Source of the DNA: Syngnathus acus
Lineage: Eukaryota; Chordata; Actinopteri; Syngnathiformes; Syngnathidae
Assembly (NCBI RefSeq): GCF_901709675.1
Contig: NC_051108.1
Coordinates: 434,001-498,000 of the forward strand
Length of the DNA stretch: 64,000 nucleotides
Direction of reading: 5' to 3'
Both the position numbers and the translations under genes were made by a program. Below, one piece after another: positions 1 to 13,100 of the stretch. The notes beneath the pieces were generated by a model. The model was not told the origin of the DNA. It searched no databases and was given only the letters and a program-made list of their open reading frames with translations. The first letter of the stretch is position 1, and every line of letters begins with the position of its first letter.

Positions 1-211
1 TTCCAAGTCCACTCCCTGCTCGTGTGTGTGTGTGAGCGTGTGCTTTCAAAACCTGTTTCTCTCCTTCTTTCACACACACACAAAACCATAGAGAGAGCAG
101 ACCCCCTGCTAGCTCTCTGGCAAACACTCATAAATCTGTCATCAGGAATGAAGCCATAGAGCTGACCCTGTCTGGATAAACAGCAATACAGAACAAGGGC
201 AAGAGAAAACT

Positions 212-265
<54 letters not shown>

Positions 266-1447
266 GTTGTTTGGAATGACAAGCATATACATGAAATGAA
301 TAGACGTGTTAAATTCAGATTTGTATATTGGACAAAAGTGTGAAAAAAAGAGCAATAAAGGCCGACAGGCAGAAAGCGAGCAGGCAGCACACGCCCCCTA
401 TTGACGGCCATGCTTACAACGCGATGAATACCATCAGTGGCATTCAAACTAACAATGGGATTTTTGGGATGATCCTGTACATGTTTTTAATGAAATGTCT
501 TTGGCTGTAAGAAGATATGATAAACAAAGGAAGTAAAGCACAAAGCCGAGCCGCAATAGCCCTGATGTTTTTTTTAATGTATTAAGGCGCGGGATTATTC
601 GGATTATTGTCTTTAGGTTATTTGATCAATTCTCTGCCTCATCGCCCAAGACGCTGTGTGCAGCGTGGCTATTTATTGTGTTGGCCTGTTTACAAACTAA
701 GGGCATTTTTAACATAGAACATTTGATTTATAGAAATAAGGCTTTTTTTTTTTTTATTTGGGTTAGGCACAACCAGTTAGAATATATTCTATATGGAAAA
801 TATAAATTCAGTTGACAATATTTTCTTTCATTTTAGTTCAAAATATAGTTTTTAACCTGATACATTTTTTTTTTTTTTTAAAAAAGCAAAAAATGCCTCT
901 CAAGCCTTGAGGTCATCGACTCCACACAAAAAAAATAGTGATGATTGTTTGTACGTGTCGTGTTTTATGAGAAAACCTTAACTGGAAATGCAATGAAAAG
1001 GACATGGAATTTATATACGTAACGGAAAAAATTAGGACAGATTACAGGTCACCTACCTCACCTTGTAGGAAAAGTCAAGAGTATCAATTTGATAGTGTGT
1101 GTTGTTTTCAGCAAGAAATGTGAATTCCGTCCGAGTGTGTGAAAATACCAAAGCGCAGAGCAGAATTACTCATTTGGTGGCAACCGCTTTGCTTTGGCCA
1201 GATTTTGAGCAGCGTGCCGGAGCCTGCCGGGGGCAACCGGCGAGGGCCGAGCTGGCGCCGCGGCTGGACTCACTGTTGCGCAGCAGCGCCCTTTAGAGGA
1301 CCGCGACAGCATTGCAACAACATTTGGTAAATTCGCAGCGAGACTGGGACAGAAACGCACCTTCCCATTTTTTATTCAAGATTTTGAAAAGTTGTCAGAA
1401 CCCTCACGACAAGGGTAAGTCAACAAATAGGTGAAAGGAGGTCTCAC
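1..1447. other. Presumed rps6kc1 intron; no exon found
   Basis: No sequence matching the expected kinase C-lobe (DWWSLG and onward) was found on the minus strand. AT-rich DNA with T- and A-runs near 740 and 870 and an AC microsatellite at 214-261. It is most simply intron, with the last exons left of the window. Confidence 0.55.
214..261. repeat. (AC)n microsatellite
   Basis: About 48 bp of pure AC, left of the last visible rps6kc1 exon. Confidence 0.95.
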
Positions 1448-2070
1448 CTGGCGCGCAATACATGTTTGCGCTGGCCTCTTTGTCGCACGACTCCTCCACA
1501 TCAGCCCAGCTGCAGAAGTAAGTCAGCTGAACATGACCTGAAAGAAAAAGAAGATTTTGGATTTCAGCACCTCTCCAGTCAAGCGTCACTCTGACTTTTC
1601 GGCCTCTCGACGGGCACTTCCTTGCTTGCTTGCGGCCACTCCTTTGCGAATCCGTTTCAAGCGCACCGCCCGGGCGATTACTCCTGTTTAGCGGCTAGCC
1701 GTTAACGCCATCATTAGAACTAATGGTGTCATTAGGTAGCCGTGGCCATTAGCCGGGGCTAGCCAGAATGATGCGGCGCGCTACTTGGTTGATGGGCCCT
1801 TTCGAACAATAATTACCACGGGGGAGACTAAAACAGCCACTCAGCTAATTAGACGCTTGCAGATAACGAGGTGGAGAGAGATGATTGCGGCACGACGAGA
1901 GAAGAAAATGGGGAGGAATGTGCAGGCCAGCGACTAAAACGGGCTCTGCTTTTTCTTTTGCTGGACAACTGATCAGATGAGAGCGGGTGCTCGCCAGACA
2001 ACAGCTCAAATATAGATATACAGATAGAAAATGGATGTAAACATGCATGCTCCCCTCCCAAGCAGCAATC

Positions 2071-2107
<37 letters not shown>

Positions 2108-5100
2108 AAGTCTTTTTTCACTTGTGCGATGGTTGATAAAGTTGTCCATTTGCTCTCTCAATCTCTCTCTCTCTCTCTCACCTTGCCGATCGAGGAGGAT
2201 GTTGTTGGGATTGAGGTCCCGGCAGATGATGCCCTCGCGGTGCAGACAATCCAACGCCGTCAGCAGCTCCACGGCCCAGCGACAGACGTAGGCCTCCGGA
2301 ATTCGAGCCTGCGACGCGGCCAGCGACAACTCGTCCAGCTCGGCAAACAGCCGCGATACTTCTTGGTGGAACTCGACTTCGTCGGGCGTAACCGCCGACG
2401 GCTGCGCGCGGCCATGTGGTGATTTCTCACGGGCCCGAGGAGGTTGGACGTCCGCGACGGCACGGCCCTGTATCGCTTTGTCACCGAGGCCGGCGTCGAG
2501 CAAAGAGTCGTTATTTGAGGCCTCAGCCGGCATTTCTTCTGGCTGCTTTTGTCCAAAAGTCAAGCTGTAGTCATCCCAGAGGCAGGTCAAGAGGGATGAA
2601 GACGCGACACCGGGGTCAGGTTTTGCCTGCTGCCCTTCCTCTTCCTCGGGGAGTTGTAAAACATCCGGCTTGCTTGACCTTTGAGGGGAGGCGGCCGCCT
2701 CCAGGCCCGGACGCGGCGCCGAAGTCTCCGATGGCTCTCGTTGAGAGTCGGCGGGCTCGCTCACGACGGGGAGATTGACCAAGAGGTCCGGCGGATGAGC
2801 CTCATCCTCCGCGGCCGCCTCTTCAAAAGAAATAACCGGCACTGACTCGTTGGAGTCTTTATCGCCATAATCTAAGCCCCGTAGCTGAGTACTGTGGCGC
2901 TTGACCTCCAGAGCCAGCTCTTGAAGGTTCTCCACCACGGGGTGCTCTTCATGGGAGGAGGGGGGCAGCTGGACCTGTTGCTGGACCTGTTGCTGGGCCT
3001 GCTGCTGGGCCTGCTGCTGGGCCTGCTGCTGGGCCTGCTGCTGGGCCTGCTGCTGGGCCCGCTGCTGGGCCCGCTCCCCGTAGTCTTGGCAGGTCACCTC
3101 GCTCGCGCTGTCTTTGCTGTCGATGCGGAAAAACTCCATGGGCGTGCGTTTGGACCCTTCCAGAGACGGCAACCCGTCCGAGGAAGGCGGTGGGCCTACG
3201 GGGTCGCCCGGCTCCGGACAGCCGAGGGACAACGGCGGGCTGTCGTTGCCGAGCAACGAGCGGCTGCGCGAGGAGGCGCTGGCCGTCCCGCTGGCCACGT
3301 CAAACGACACTTCCCGCTCGCTCGTCGCGTTGTCGTCGTCCACCTCCAGAGCGTCCGGCTCCACTTTCTCCTGCTCGTACTCGTTGCAAAGCGTTAGGTA
3401 GCTATTGGTGCACTCCTCCTCGGACGTTGCGCCAGAGTCTGGGTGGGCCGCCACTTTTTGGCGAAGCCTGGCAAAGAGGCCGCTTTTACGAGGAGAGGCA
3501 GCCGGCTCGCCGACTTGCTTGTTTGCCTGCGCCGCAGAATCGGAAGCGCACGCGGCGAGCGGCAAAGACGAATCCTCAGCCGGGCGCGGCGCAGCCGACT
3601 GCGGCGAGTGTACGGCGGCCGTATGGCTCTTCTGGATAAAAGGAATGTCGAAGCTGTCGTCCGGGTTGCAAGTGTGCAGGTACTTGCCAATGTGGGACCA
3701 CAGCTTTCCGCCTGCAGTGGTACACACAATCAAGGAGACTTAGGCATGGTCGAAATCAAAGCTGGCTTATGGATTTCTTTTGAATGAATACATACTGCTG
3801 GCGGGAAAAGAACCCAAAGTGCAAGCACACAGAAAATACGCAAGTCCAAGTTTGAGCACCACCCAAAAGGCGAGAGCGATGCAAGGAGGCCCGGGTGTTG
3901 GCGTCGCTAATGAAGCGTGCCACCACCTGCTATTGCAATAATGACCTGTGACACGCACAGCCATCTCCAGCAAACATCTGCACGGGACAAGGGCACGCGG
4001 CAAGACCGGCGTCAAGCGTCTTACCCTCGGCGTGGCCCAGCAGCAAGAAGACGGTGTCCTCCGAGTCGATGAGTTTCTTGAGCTGCACCATGTGCGGCAC
4101 CGAGCGAGGCGTGATGCTCTTCTTGGCCCGGCCGCAGTCGCTGCTCTTCCTCAAACCCTGACGGAGGCCAAAAAAGGATTGGAGACATTTTGCATTGTCA
4201 CCTTCTCGACGAGACACACTTCCGCAAAGGCAAACGTTCGTTATGGTTTGGGGAAAACGGCTGATCCTGCTGCCCTTACAGCTGTGAAAGTTGCGAAACG
4301 CTCTGACAATGCCCCCTGGTGGCCAAGCGCACACCAGAAGGCGCCTCAAAGGATTCATCATGACGAGCGAGCGATTTAATTCTTGCCATTCTTTTTCTTC
4401 CGACTCCTGTGCGGATGGCGGCGTGGCAAAGGCAGCATTATCTACTAATGCCAGGGATGCCCCGACTCAAAGTCAGCGGATCCATCAAGCTATACAAGCG
4501 TGTGTGACTTTCAGAGAGTCGCACAAATCCAGTTCACATTGGCAGCAAGTGTCCGCAGATATGTCTCCATATGCGTGTGTGTAGTCATGTGTGCCCACAC
4601 CGCACGTTGACATCTGGCACGCGTCTCACACCTGAGCGCAGAGGAGCTGACAGGGACAGGCCCATTAGAATCAATTACAGCGGTCACCGACAGCGGCGGG
4701 GCGGGGCGGGGCGGTCGGGGCATCTGGCACACTTCACACTCACCATCATCAGGACAACTACACCAGACTTACTTTCATGACGAATATCTCTCCTGTTCTC
4801 TTGTCCATGACCAAAAGAACCTGCCATGGGAGAAGGAAAGGGAGAGGCTCGTTAATAGGCAGCCTACAAACGCAGATGACAAAAGCGTTCAATGACGGGC
4901 TCGTATTCCACCCGAGCGCAAAATAAACCAGACGGGAGAGGGGGATTAACCCGTCGGGCCCCGCCGCGTTTGCCGGGCCAATGTCACGGCCGCCCAACAC
5001 TGATTTAAGCACATTAGGGCTCAAATAATTAGCCGAGCAGATGGGTGCAAACAAATGAGTTTGCAGTCAATTATTGAGCATAGACACGTAACATTTCTCA

Positions 5101-8100
5101 TTTCATTCTTTGACATTGCGCAAGTCGCGCCATCCACTTTTTGTCCAAGATCAGTGGCATTTAATTTCAGTCTTTGTGCATTTTTTCGAACGCTGCCGTG
5201 CGATATGTCAATCAAAGTAAGCGTCCGTACTTGCCGACGAGTTTCTTGTTTTTATTATGATATCAGGAGGTTTTATGATTCAATCATTTTTTTCCGCATG
5301 TGTCAACGGTTTCAATTAACGAGCAGATGTCGCCGGCGCCGTCCTTAAATGCTGACCTTCCTTTCACACGCGCCACCAATGTTCCAATTTCCTTCCTTCC
5401 TTCCTTCCCTCCCTCCCGCTCTGCCTGATATCTTCATTTGCGCCTCTTTTCTGTCCTCACATCATCATCGCTCTCGCGCTCCATCATCAGCCTCTCGGGG
5501 GAGAGCCCGAGCATATGTGCGCGACCCGGTGAGTGAGTTCTGTGCGTGTGTGTGCGTGCGTGCGCGCGCGCGCTCTTTCCGCGTGACCCTGGCCGGGACC
5601 AAACAGGTGCGGGCTAAATGGATATGAATGGAGATGTGAGTAAACAGAGCGGTGTCGCTAGCCAGGGCGCTAATATAATTAAGACACAAACATCAGGGAG
5701 GAGGGGGGGGGGACGGCGGCAGGGCGAGGAGCTTTCTCCATCTGCCTCTTCTGTCCCCATTAAAAGTGAAAGGTGGAAGGATGAGACGAGGAGGGCGGGC
5801 CGCTCAGCGTTTTGCCACGACTCCAACTGCCAAGCTGCTTTGAAAATGATGGAGCGGCCAAGTCGGGCGCAGCGGCGGCGGCGCGCCGCTCTCGTGTCAA
5901 CATTCTCCTTAAGGGTTTTACGCGCGCGTGTTGAGGATGAGCATCATTGATTCGGTGTCGCGCGGCGCTCGCCGAGCCGCTTGCCAAGTCATTTCATGGC
6001 TGAGTGGGGAGGCTGCTTCGCCGGCAGCTGGCTGACAGAACCGGCAACCCAAACTGACCTTGGTGCTAGTCATAAGCGCCGCTAAACGTGTGGATAGGCG
6101 CACACGCACACACACACTAGCTCTCTACAATATTATCAAGTCAATCTTCTGTTTTATCGCTGAAGGAGGAGAGGCCACACGGGGACACGCTGTCCATATT
6201 CATCAGGACACGAGTCAATGAATGTTCTGCACTTGCATGAACAAAGTGTCCGGTTGAAGACAGACGCAAGCATTCGCGTTTCACCTTGAGCCCCGCAAAT
6301 CCACTGACATTTTTTTCTGTTGAATCTAACTTGCGCTCCCTATATACAATAAGTGTCAGCATTTTCTGGGTGGACTTCCATTATCGGAAAAAATGTCTCG
6401 ACGGCTCGGTCCCTAACCCCCGAAAGACAGACGGCCCGTTTTTACAACCTTTCAGCGACCGACCTTATCGATGACGCCCACCACCCGGTAAGCGGCGAGA
6501 TCATCGGAAAGACTGTGCTGGCTCCCTCTGCTGGTGGACGCGCAGCACTGCGCCCCCACCACCTGCAAGCAAAACGGTTATTCCGCGAAGATTGATGCAC
6601 ACCTAATGAATGAATCAAATGAATGAATGAATGAGCGGTGGCTCACCAGCGTCTGCGAAGGCGCCTGGCCCATGTTGGCGCAAAGATGCCGACTGGATAT
6701 TTGCTCCGCTCGCATCAGGTACTCGGCCGTCTTTTTCTTGACTGCCTCTCGCCGCGTGGGGCTGGGCTCACCTGCGTTGTGATGTTCATTCATTTACAAC
6801 AACATTTTGATGAGCATTCGGGAAGAGGAGGTCAAGGAATAGCCAATCCTGCCTGATCCCCCACTCTCACCTTGAACACCTTGCAGCAGCAGGTCCACTC
6901 CACTGCGGTAGAAGGAGAACGCCGCCCGGTAGTCCTGATCCTTCTCCTTCTGCGCAGCCACGCAGATCAGCTGGCTGGCTTTGTCCAGGTAGTCGGCCTT
7001 CAGCTTCTCCTTCTTGGAGAACAGCGACGCGCGGCCAGGCCGAGGGACCTCCGGCTTCGAGGCCAGGGAAGCGGGCGACGGGGGGCGGCGGAGACGGTGC
7101 AGGGAGGGCAAGCGAGGACTGCTGCTACTGCTGCTGCTACTGCTGGCGGCGCCCCCGTGCGGCTGCTTCGGGGAAGTGCGGCCCAAGGCCACGCCATCGT
7201 CGAGCTCGGCCAGAGACTCCGTGTCCACGGCCAGGGAGTTCAAGTCGCTGCGGTCACCGGACGGGCCTGGAAAATGTGTGGATAGAAGGAACATACCTAG
7301 GCTTGAATGTGAATTGCAGCTCTCATCCAATTATTAAGACCAAGAACTCAAGCTTTACCGCCATACTCCGACGTGATTGTGAAATCTTCGGCACAGCTGC
7401 GGTCTCGTTGAACTGAAGAAGAAATCCAGATGGATTGTAAGGATTGTGAGAAAAATGTCCACGCCCACTCTTTGATTTTTACATTGTGACTTGGAAGAGT
7501 CCAAGGATCACTTCTAACTTTCATCGTGACTGCTAGAATGTCAGCTCAGCAAGGCCCTTGCAGATAGAAAGGTAGTGCTTTGGCATCCTCTTGTGGCCGA
7601 TCAACATTCAAGAAGGCTTTTTTTTTTTTTTTACACAATAACATCAGTGCAGAATCCGATTTAGAAAAACTGAAAATAGGAGCACCTACCATCCGAGCTG
7701 CAGTCCGCCAAACCGCCAGCCAGAAATTGGGAGAAAGGCTCGGACGGTCCGATGAGCTCCGAGCCGTCGTGGACCTCGCCGCCCTGGACGACACGTGTCA
7801 AGATTTGGGGCTCGTGCTTTCGTGCATGTGCATCGGACGGAGCCGACGTCTTACCTTAAAGAACTCGCGGATGTGCTGGCTGCTGTACAGAGCGGGAATG
7901 TTGGCAGAGAACTGCAGCAGATCCTCCAAGCACTGTCTCCTCTCCTCAATCACGGAGTCATCAAAGCGACCTCCACGTCAAAGAAGAGACATTTTTCCAT
8001 ATAGTGTCACCTTTGAGCTTGTTCCTAAGAAACAACTTTACAAATTGTCTCTCTCATCATCAATGGCTAGGAGGCAGAACAAGATCTCACTTTTTTTTCT

Positions 8101-8976
8101 TCTAATTTTTAGACATGAGAGAGCCAAGACAAATGTATTTGATACAAACTTACCAAAGACCTTGGCCTTGGCAAAGGGAGGAAACAGTTCCGATTGGCTG
8201 CAAACAGTCTTGTGCAGCTGCCAGAGGTTGTGGTGAAGTTTCCGAAAGTCGCTGTACCTTTTCCACACCGTTATCTGGACAATAGTGACAGACAGCGCAG
8301 TGCGATGGGGTCAAACAAAACCAACAAACTCAAGTCCAGATCCACAAGCTACTTTTCTTTACTGTGTGCGAGAAAGTCGGCTCACTCCCCGTCCCGTTGA
8401 AGTCATCCTTTCTCAAGACAGTCATTAACATCATGCTGAATGCATTAGCGCGGCTTCCGGGTAAGAGTGCGCTGCATTCCGAAGTGGACGTCGTAACTCG
8501 AAAGCCAACTCAACTAGTGTGGCCCACCCTAGTCCTGCGTGAGCCGTGTCTCCCTGTTGTGCAACTCACCAGATTGAAAAGATCAGGTGATCAGCAAGCT
8601 CTGTGGAAACCTCTAATGATTTGAACGTGCAGCAAAGAGAGAATATGGTGCTTGTTGGACCAGTGTTCCCTACCTCTACACCAAGTAATGAGTGATTCCC
8701 ACACAAGTGAAAAATGTTTGCACGTCTTACCTCTTGGACGTCTTCGGTGTTATTCCTAGAAATGATCTGTGCAAAACCAGAAGAGGGGGAGAGGAGTCAA
8801 GATTGTAATCCAATTGTTCTTGTGGGGGCTGATACAAATATGAGCGGGGAGGGGGACAATGGATGCATTATATGGTGAATGACCGGGGGAAGAGGGAGAC
8901 ATCACCAGTAAATTTGAAGGTGATGGTCTGTATCAAACTGCTGGCTCCTGAATTCCCCCCGCCGGGATGAATAAAG

Positions 8977-9010
<34 letters not shown>

Positions 9011-9737
9011 GACTAAATAAAGAATAACGCATTGATCAACTCTAATCGGGTAGTAGTTTGACATTTGAGTTGGATAAATGACATTTGCTTCAAGTATCAA
9101 ATAGTATTTATCCCGAGTTTTGCCCTTACGCAGATTTCGTATTTCAGGGTTGCTATATCCGTCAATCATCTCTGCGTACGCAAACTTCATACTTCCTCGG
9201 TATTCCTGACACACCGCTGCGCAGATCGCGCATTTCTGAACACAGATTTCCTGTACATAATGTGAAGATACAATTGGAACACGCCGTTCTGCCATAGCAA
9301 AGTAAATTCCCCTGTAAATGATAAAAATCCAACCTCCTGGGTCCTCTTTAAAGCGTCGCGAACCACTTCGCTACGCAGTTTACGCTTGGCTTTGGGTCAG
9401 GTTCATTTACGGTTGTGATGGCAAATGCTTCAGCAATTACATAAGCCCCAAGGGCGTAAAAATATACTTTTGGTCATTTTAGAAGGAGCATAACCTTATC
9501 TTATAAAGACACAATTGCAGCAACACTGTTATGTTGTCGTGGATACCGTTAGGCGTTCGCATCACATTAGCTCGACTAGCTTAGCTCGTGCTAGCTGCAT
9601 AGCACCATCTCTATTAGCTACCGCTGGCAACTCACCCGCGCGGTCACTTTGTAAACTGTGTAGCCTTTCGAGTGTTTCGTGGGCTCCGTGACGGTATAAA
9701 AACGAGCGAAATCCCCGTTGTCCCGCTGCGATATCAT
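1448..9737 (-). CDS. rps6kc1: Ribosomal protein S6 kinase delta-1 (PX-MIT-pseudokinase), partial, 3' end off window
   Basis: Endosomal scaffold with a PX domain that binds PI3P, a MIT domain and a divergent kinase domain; the family binds sphingosine kinase and peroxiredoxin 3. Thirteen exons are visible: 9636-9737, 8731-8766, 8154-8274, 7855-7970, 7690-7783, 7359-7412, 6871-7266, 6647-6771, 6464-6562, 4773-4820, 4025-4157, 2182-3711 and 1448-1537. They encode 981 codons in one frame. Exons 1-4 give PX (VWKRYSDFRKLHHNLWQLHK). Exons 7-8 give MIT (KADYLDKASQL, YLMRAEQI). Exons 9-11 give the N-lobe (VLLVMDKRTGEIFVMK). Exon 12 is a long acidic insert ending in CRDLNPNNILL. Exon 13 reads GHVQLTYF where a DFG motif would sit, so the kinase is degenerate, as known for the family. 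The last C-lobe exons were not found in 1-1447 and probably lie to the left. The start ATG at 9737 opens directly on the PX sequence. Confidence 0.93.
1713..1852. promoter_or_regulatory. Homeodomain-type TAAT cluster in an rps6kc1 intron
   Basis: ATTAG or CTAAT cores at 1713, 1720, 1731 and 1748, and a CTAATTAG palindrome at 1845-1852, with AATTA at 1811. ATTAGAACTAAT forms an inverted pair. This is inside the intron 1538-2181; regulatory function is inferred from density only. Confidence 0.35.
2074..2105. repeat. (AC)n microsatellite in rps6kc1 intron 12
   Basis: About 32 bp of AC roughly 80 bp after the exon 12 donor. It extends the open frame into a spurious VCVCVCV tail. Confidence 0.95.
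2971..3074 (-). repeat. 12-bp coding minisatellite in rps6kc1 exon 12
   Basis: About eight copies of a 12-bp unit encode a QAQQ tetrapeptide array in the linker before the kinase C-lobe. Outer copies carry V or R for A or Q; inner copies are nearly identical at DNA level. The frame is maintained on both sides. Confidence 0.92.
4821..6463. other. Large rps6kc1 intron 9
   Basis: 1.6 kb without an exon between the two parts of the kinase N-lobe. It contains CCTT repeats at 5389-5415, purine- and GC-rich patches at 5700-5900, and TAATTA-type sites near 5027. No other gene seen. Confidence 0.6.
8935..9010 (+). mobile_element. 3' tail of a non-LTR element with (TATC)n
   Basis: GGGATGAATAAAGTATC leading into about eight TATC units is a frequent fish retroelement tail (RTE/Rex3-like by memory). 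It lies in rps6kc1 intron 1. Only the tail is seen. Confidence 0.5.
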
Positions 9738-10198
9738 TCTGATAAGAACATTGCCGAAAGCTTGAAGCCGGCTGGCGACGCCGTACACATGCATTCACTT
9801 TGACAGCCGCGGCGAAATGCCAGTAGGAGCGAGAGCTCTCTCTACCTCGACCAAATCTATGAAATCGTTACGTCCTACGTGTGAGACCCCTGAAACGGTT
9901 TTTTGTTTTGTTTTGGCTTTTTAATTGGTTAAACGTATTTCCTCCACCACACCTATCAATCCTATATGGCAAATTTCACAATCAAAAGACAATACAAAAA
10001 TCACAAATCTGTTATCATTAATATTGCGGCACAATTGATAACGATGACAATAATACAGAGTATTTTATCACCGGTGCGAACTACTCTCACAATACTAAAC
10101 ACTAACTGCATTCAAATGAATATCCTAAAACTGAATATGTATCATATTTGCGAAATAGATATGACACAACAGAAACCGAATGAGACATTGGTGTTTGT
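9738..10198. other. rps6kc1 promoter and MOXD 3' flank
   Basis: Only 461 bp separate the MOXD stop from the rps6kc1 start, both on the minus strand. The part next to rps6kc1 (9738-9870) is CpG-containing and promoter-like; the rest is AT-rich 3' flank. Confidence 0.5.
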
Positions 10199-13100
10199 TT
10201 AGAAAAGAGCCATCCAGAGGACTACCAACAGGACTGCTGCTTGATGCCAAATCCGGGATGTGCATTTACTCGATGCGTTGCCCGTATGCCCGCAGCGGAA
10301 AGTTGGCGTTTCCATCATATTGCCGACGTGACCGTTAGGGTTGATGCCGAGTTGGCTCTGTCAGAAAGCAGAAAAGGCAAAAGCAATACATCAACAATTT
10401 TTCTCACATTTTCTTTCAAATGTGAATGTTTTAGTTAGCTTTGTTCTGTTTAGCATGTTATGATGAACATGACAATGCTGTGAGAGAGAGCGCATGACAT
10501 TTGAAGGCACATTTGTCATGCCTAAGGTCTTGCTTTGGAAATTTCACATGAGCAGAAACACTCTCGAGTTGCGCTTACATTTTTAGTGTATACAATCTGA
10601 ATTTGCGACAAGTTCTTCACCAGGTTCTCATACGCCACGATTTCTTGTTGGTTTGAAAGCGAGCCTCCCGGAGGGAATCTGCGGGGGAATCCATATCAAA
10701 TAATTAGGACCATCTCACGATACATGCGCCTAATTGAAGCAAAGTATTTGTTTGGAGCAGAAAGTTGGGCCACAGGCTCTCACTGCTGGTTCGGGTTTGA
10801 TGATATATTGGGCCAGCTGATGCACGTTACAATCTCAATTTTGGGGTAGTAGAGCAGGAAGGCCAGGCACATCTCGTCGGTGGTCGCAAAGCCCATCTGC
10901 GTGAAGCCGCAAGTGCTCGGTAGGCGATAAAGTTGCGCTTGGTATGATTTTTTGCTTCTTCCACTTACCTCTGTAGGTTTTGTTCGATCGGAGGTGCTGT
11001 AGGAGCACTCCACCACAATGACGTCTCCCTGTAGCAGACATCACACATTCAACGGGAAGCAAAGACAAACGTGACTGTTTGTTAACAAGGCGGTAGAGAA
11101 CGGGATGATCTGGGGTCACTTGTTGCTTCGTAAAACGTGGGGGCCACGACGGTTTGTCTCCATAGCAACTCTTGTACGCTCCACTGGCCCATCGAGCAAA
11201 CAAAACCAAAAAGTCGGACTTCACAGCCAGCGTGTAGACTGGCTTTGCTACCTGACTCAAAGTGTCACGTGATCTTAACAAGCCGGCAGGCTCACCGGCT
11301 TGATGGTCTTGATGCTTCCCAATCTGGTGATCTCTTGCAGGTTGAAGTCATAGTTGGGATTGGCGGCGAGGAAACCCAACTGCTCCCCGTTTCTATCGGC
11401 AACAAGCGTGCTCATCACCGACCGGCGCCGGGTCGTCCTTTCTCCCTTTCTTACCTGAAATGTCCCACTCGGACCTCCCTGCCGGCTAGATGCGTGTGCA
11501 TCATAATGGCAAAAACTTGCAAGTCTGGCACCGGGTCCATGATCTGCGTAGGGTAGAAACGTAGAGGGAGGACATTGGAAATACGTGCGGGAAATCGTCA
11601 CAGGCCGCAGCCACGTACCTGAGAAAAGAGACTGGTGTTACACACACCGAAGGTGCGGAACTTAGTGGCTCCGGGAGGAATGTCGTAGTTGATCAAACCG
11701 GACGGCGACACGCCCGTGCTGAGGATGCCGACATCGTGCGGGCGCAGTTGATCCGTGTAGTGCAGCTTCAAACCCGAGCTGTCGGTCCTGCCTGCGGGCG
11801 GGAGGAGCACGACAGCCGAGGCTCAGCGACAGGCGGCGGCGCCGCCGCCGTAGACCTCGTCAAAAGGCTACCTGATTCGTTGTTTGGGTTGTTGTAATGG
11901 ATTTCCAGCCGGAAGAATGCCGAGTCGTCGCTGCCTTCGATGGGGATGCCCGCGTCTTCTGGAAAGTCAAAGATCTGCGGCGGCAGCGGACGGATTCATC
12001 AAGACGCGTCAAAGGAGAAAGGCGGCGAGGCGGACGGCCCACCTGGCCTCCGAGGGCCCAAGCGGCAACGATGGCGTGGCAGAGGGCCCCCGAGTGGTCC
12101 AGGTAGCAATCGCCGTCGTAGGGCGTGGTCACCGAAGGCGGGCAGTTGTACAGCAGCATGTGGTGCACCACGTCGGGGTTCTCGATCACCGGCTCAAACT
12201 GAAAGCGTGAAAATGGCGTGCGTCGTCGAGAACGAGCGGTTCCGTCATTTCCGCAACAAACGGAATAAAATTGCACTCCAATGGGTTTTTTTCTGGGATG
12301 AAATGATTTCTAAGGTGACGACGAATTGAAAATACCCGAATGATGTGATGCTTGCCAATCAAGGTGGGGAGCTTCATGATCCTGCAGTGGTAATAAGTGT
12401 CCTGCGGAGGGATGGTGACCTACAAAGAATGCATTGTTTTGCAAAATCTTGCCAAGCGTGGAACAGACCAGGAGTGGGATTTGATTCCTACGTTTTCCAC
12501 GGTGGCCCTGATGGAGTTTCCATTTGCCACCGCGGTGGCTCTGGAGACATAATTGAGGAGGTTGAGCTCTTTGGTGCCGGCGAGGGGCCCGTGGTAGCTG
12601 ATCTCATCCGTGTTTCCATAAGCGTAGATCAGATTCATGGCTTGGGCCTAGAAGATTCAGCACAACAAAAACAGCAGGAAAGCGACTCGTGACATTATGA
12701 AAGAAGCCCGTTACCGAGGCGACGCGCCAATCACCGGTGGCTTTGACCCTTGGCGTCGGCGCGTTACCATGCTTGCACGTAAACGATTCTGGACCAAAAC
12801 CGTGTCGGATTACGTCCTTTTCAATGAGAATAAACCGTGTTGCTATGACGCGCTCTCGTGTCGAAACACAAAAGGGGACAACATCGCATGGAAGCATTCA
12901 GTGGAGCGAAAGAGGAGAAGACCCACAAATGCAGCTTAAATGAAACTTGAGCTTGACAAAGGACAAAGGCATTTTCAACACAAGAGAAGACAATTGCCAA
13001 GTGCAAAGTAGAAAGTGACCATCTCAGAGCTTATCATTGCTAGGGGACTCACGTCTCGCTCGGACGGGTGTGCGCTACGAAAAGAATTTCGAGTCTGACT

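Noticed and set aside
1-1447. Search for the missing rps6kc1 C-lobe exons
   Set aside because: No minus-strand match to the expected motifs; short frames here lie in AC repeats or low-complexity DNA. I treat it as intron.
2894-3397. Long plus-strand frame rich in LLLGLLLG
   Set aside because: It is the exact antisense of the QAQQ minisatellite in rps6kc1 exon 12, which has homology on the other strand.
5349-5987. GC- and arginine-rich frames in rps6kc1 intron 9
   Set aside because: Low-complexity CCTT and CpG-rich sequence without homology or splice context.
6464-6562. Alternative acceptor at cacag before TCTTTCC for rps6kc1 exon 9
   Set aside because: It breaks the phase set by exon 8; the cttgcag acceptor 42 bp upstream keeps it.
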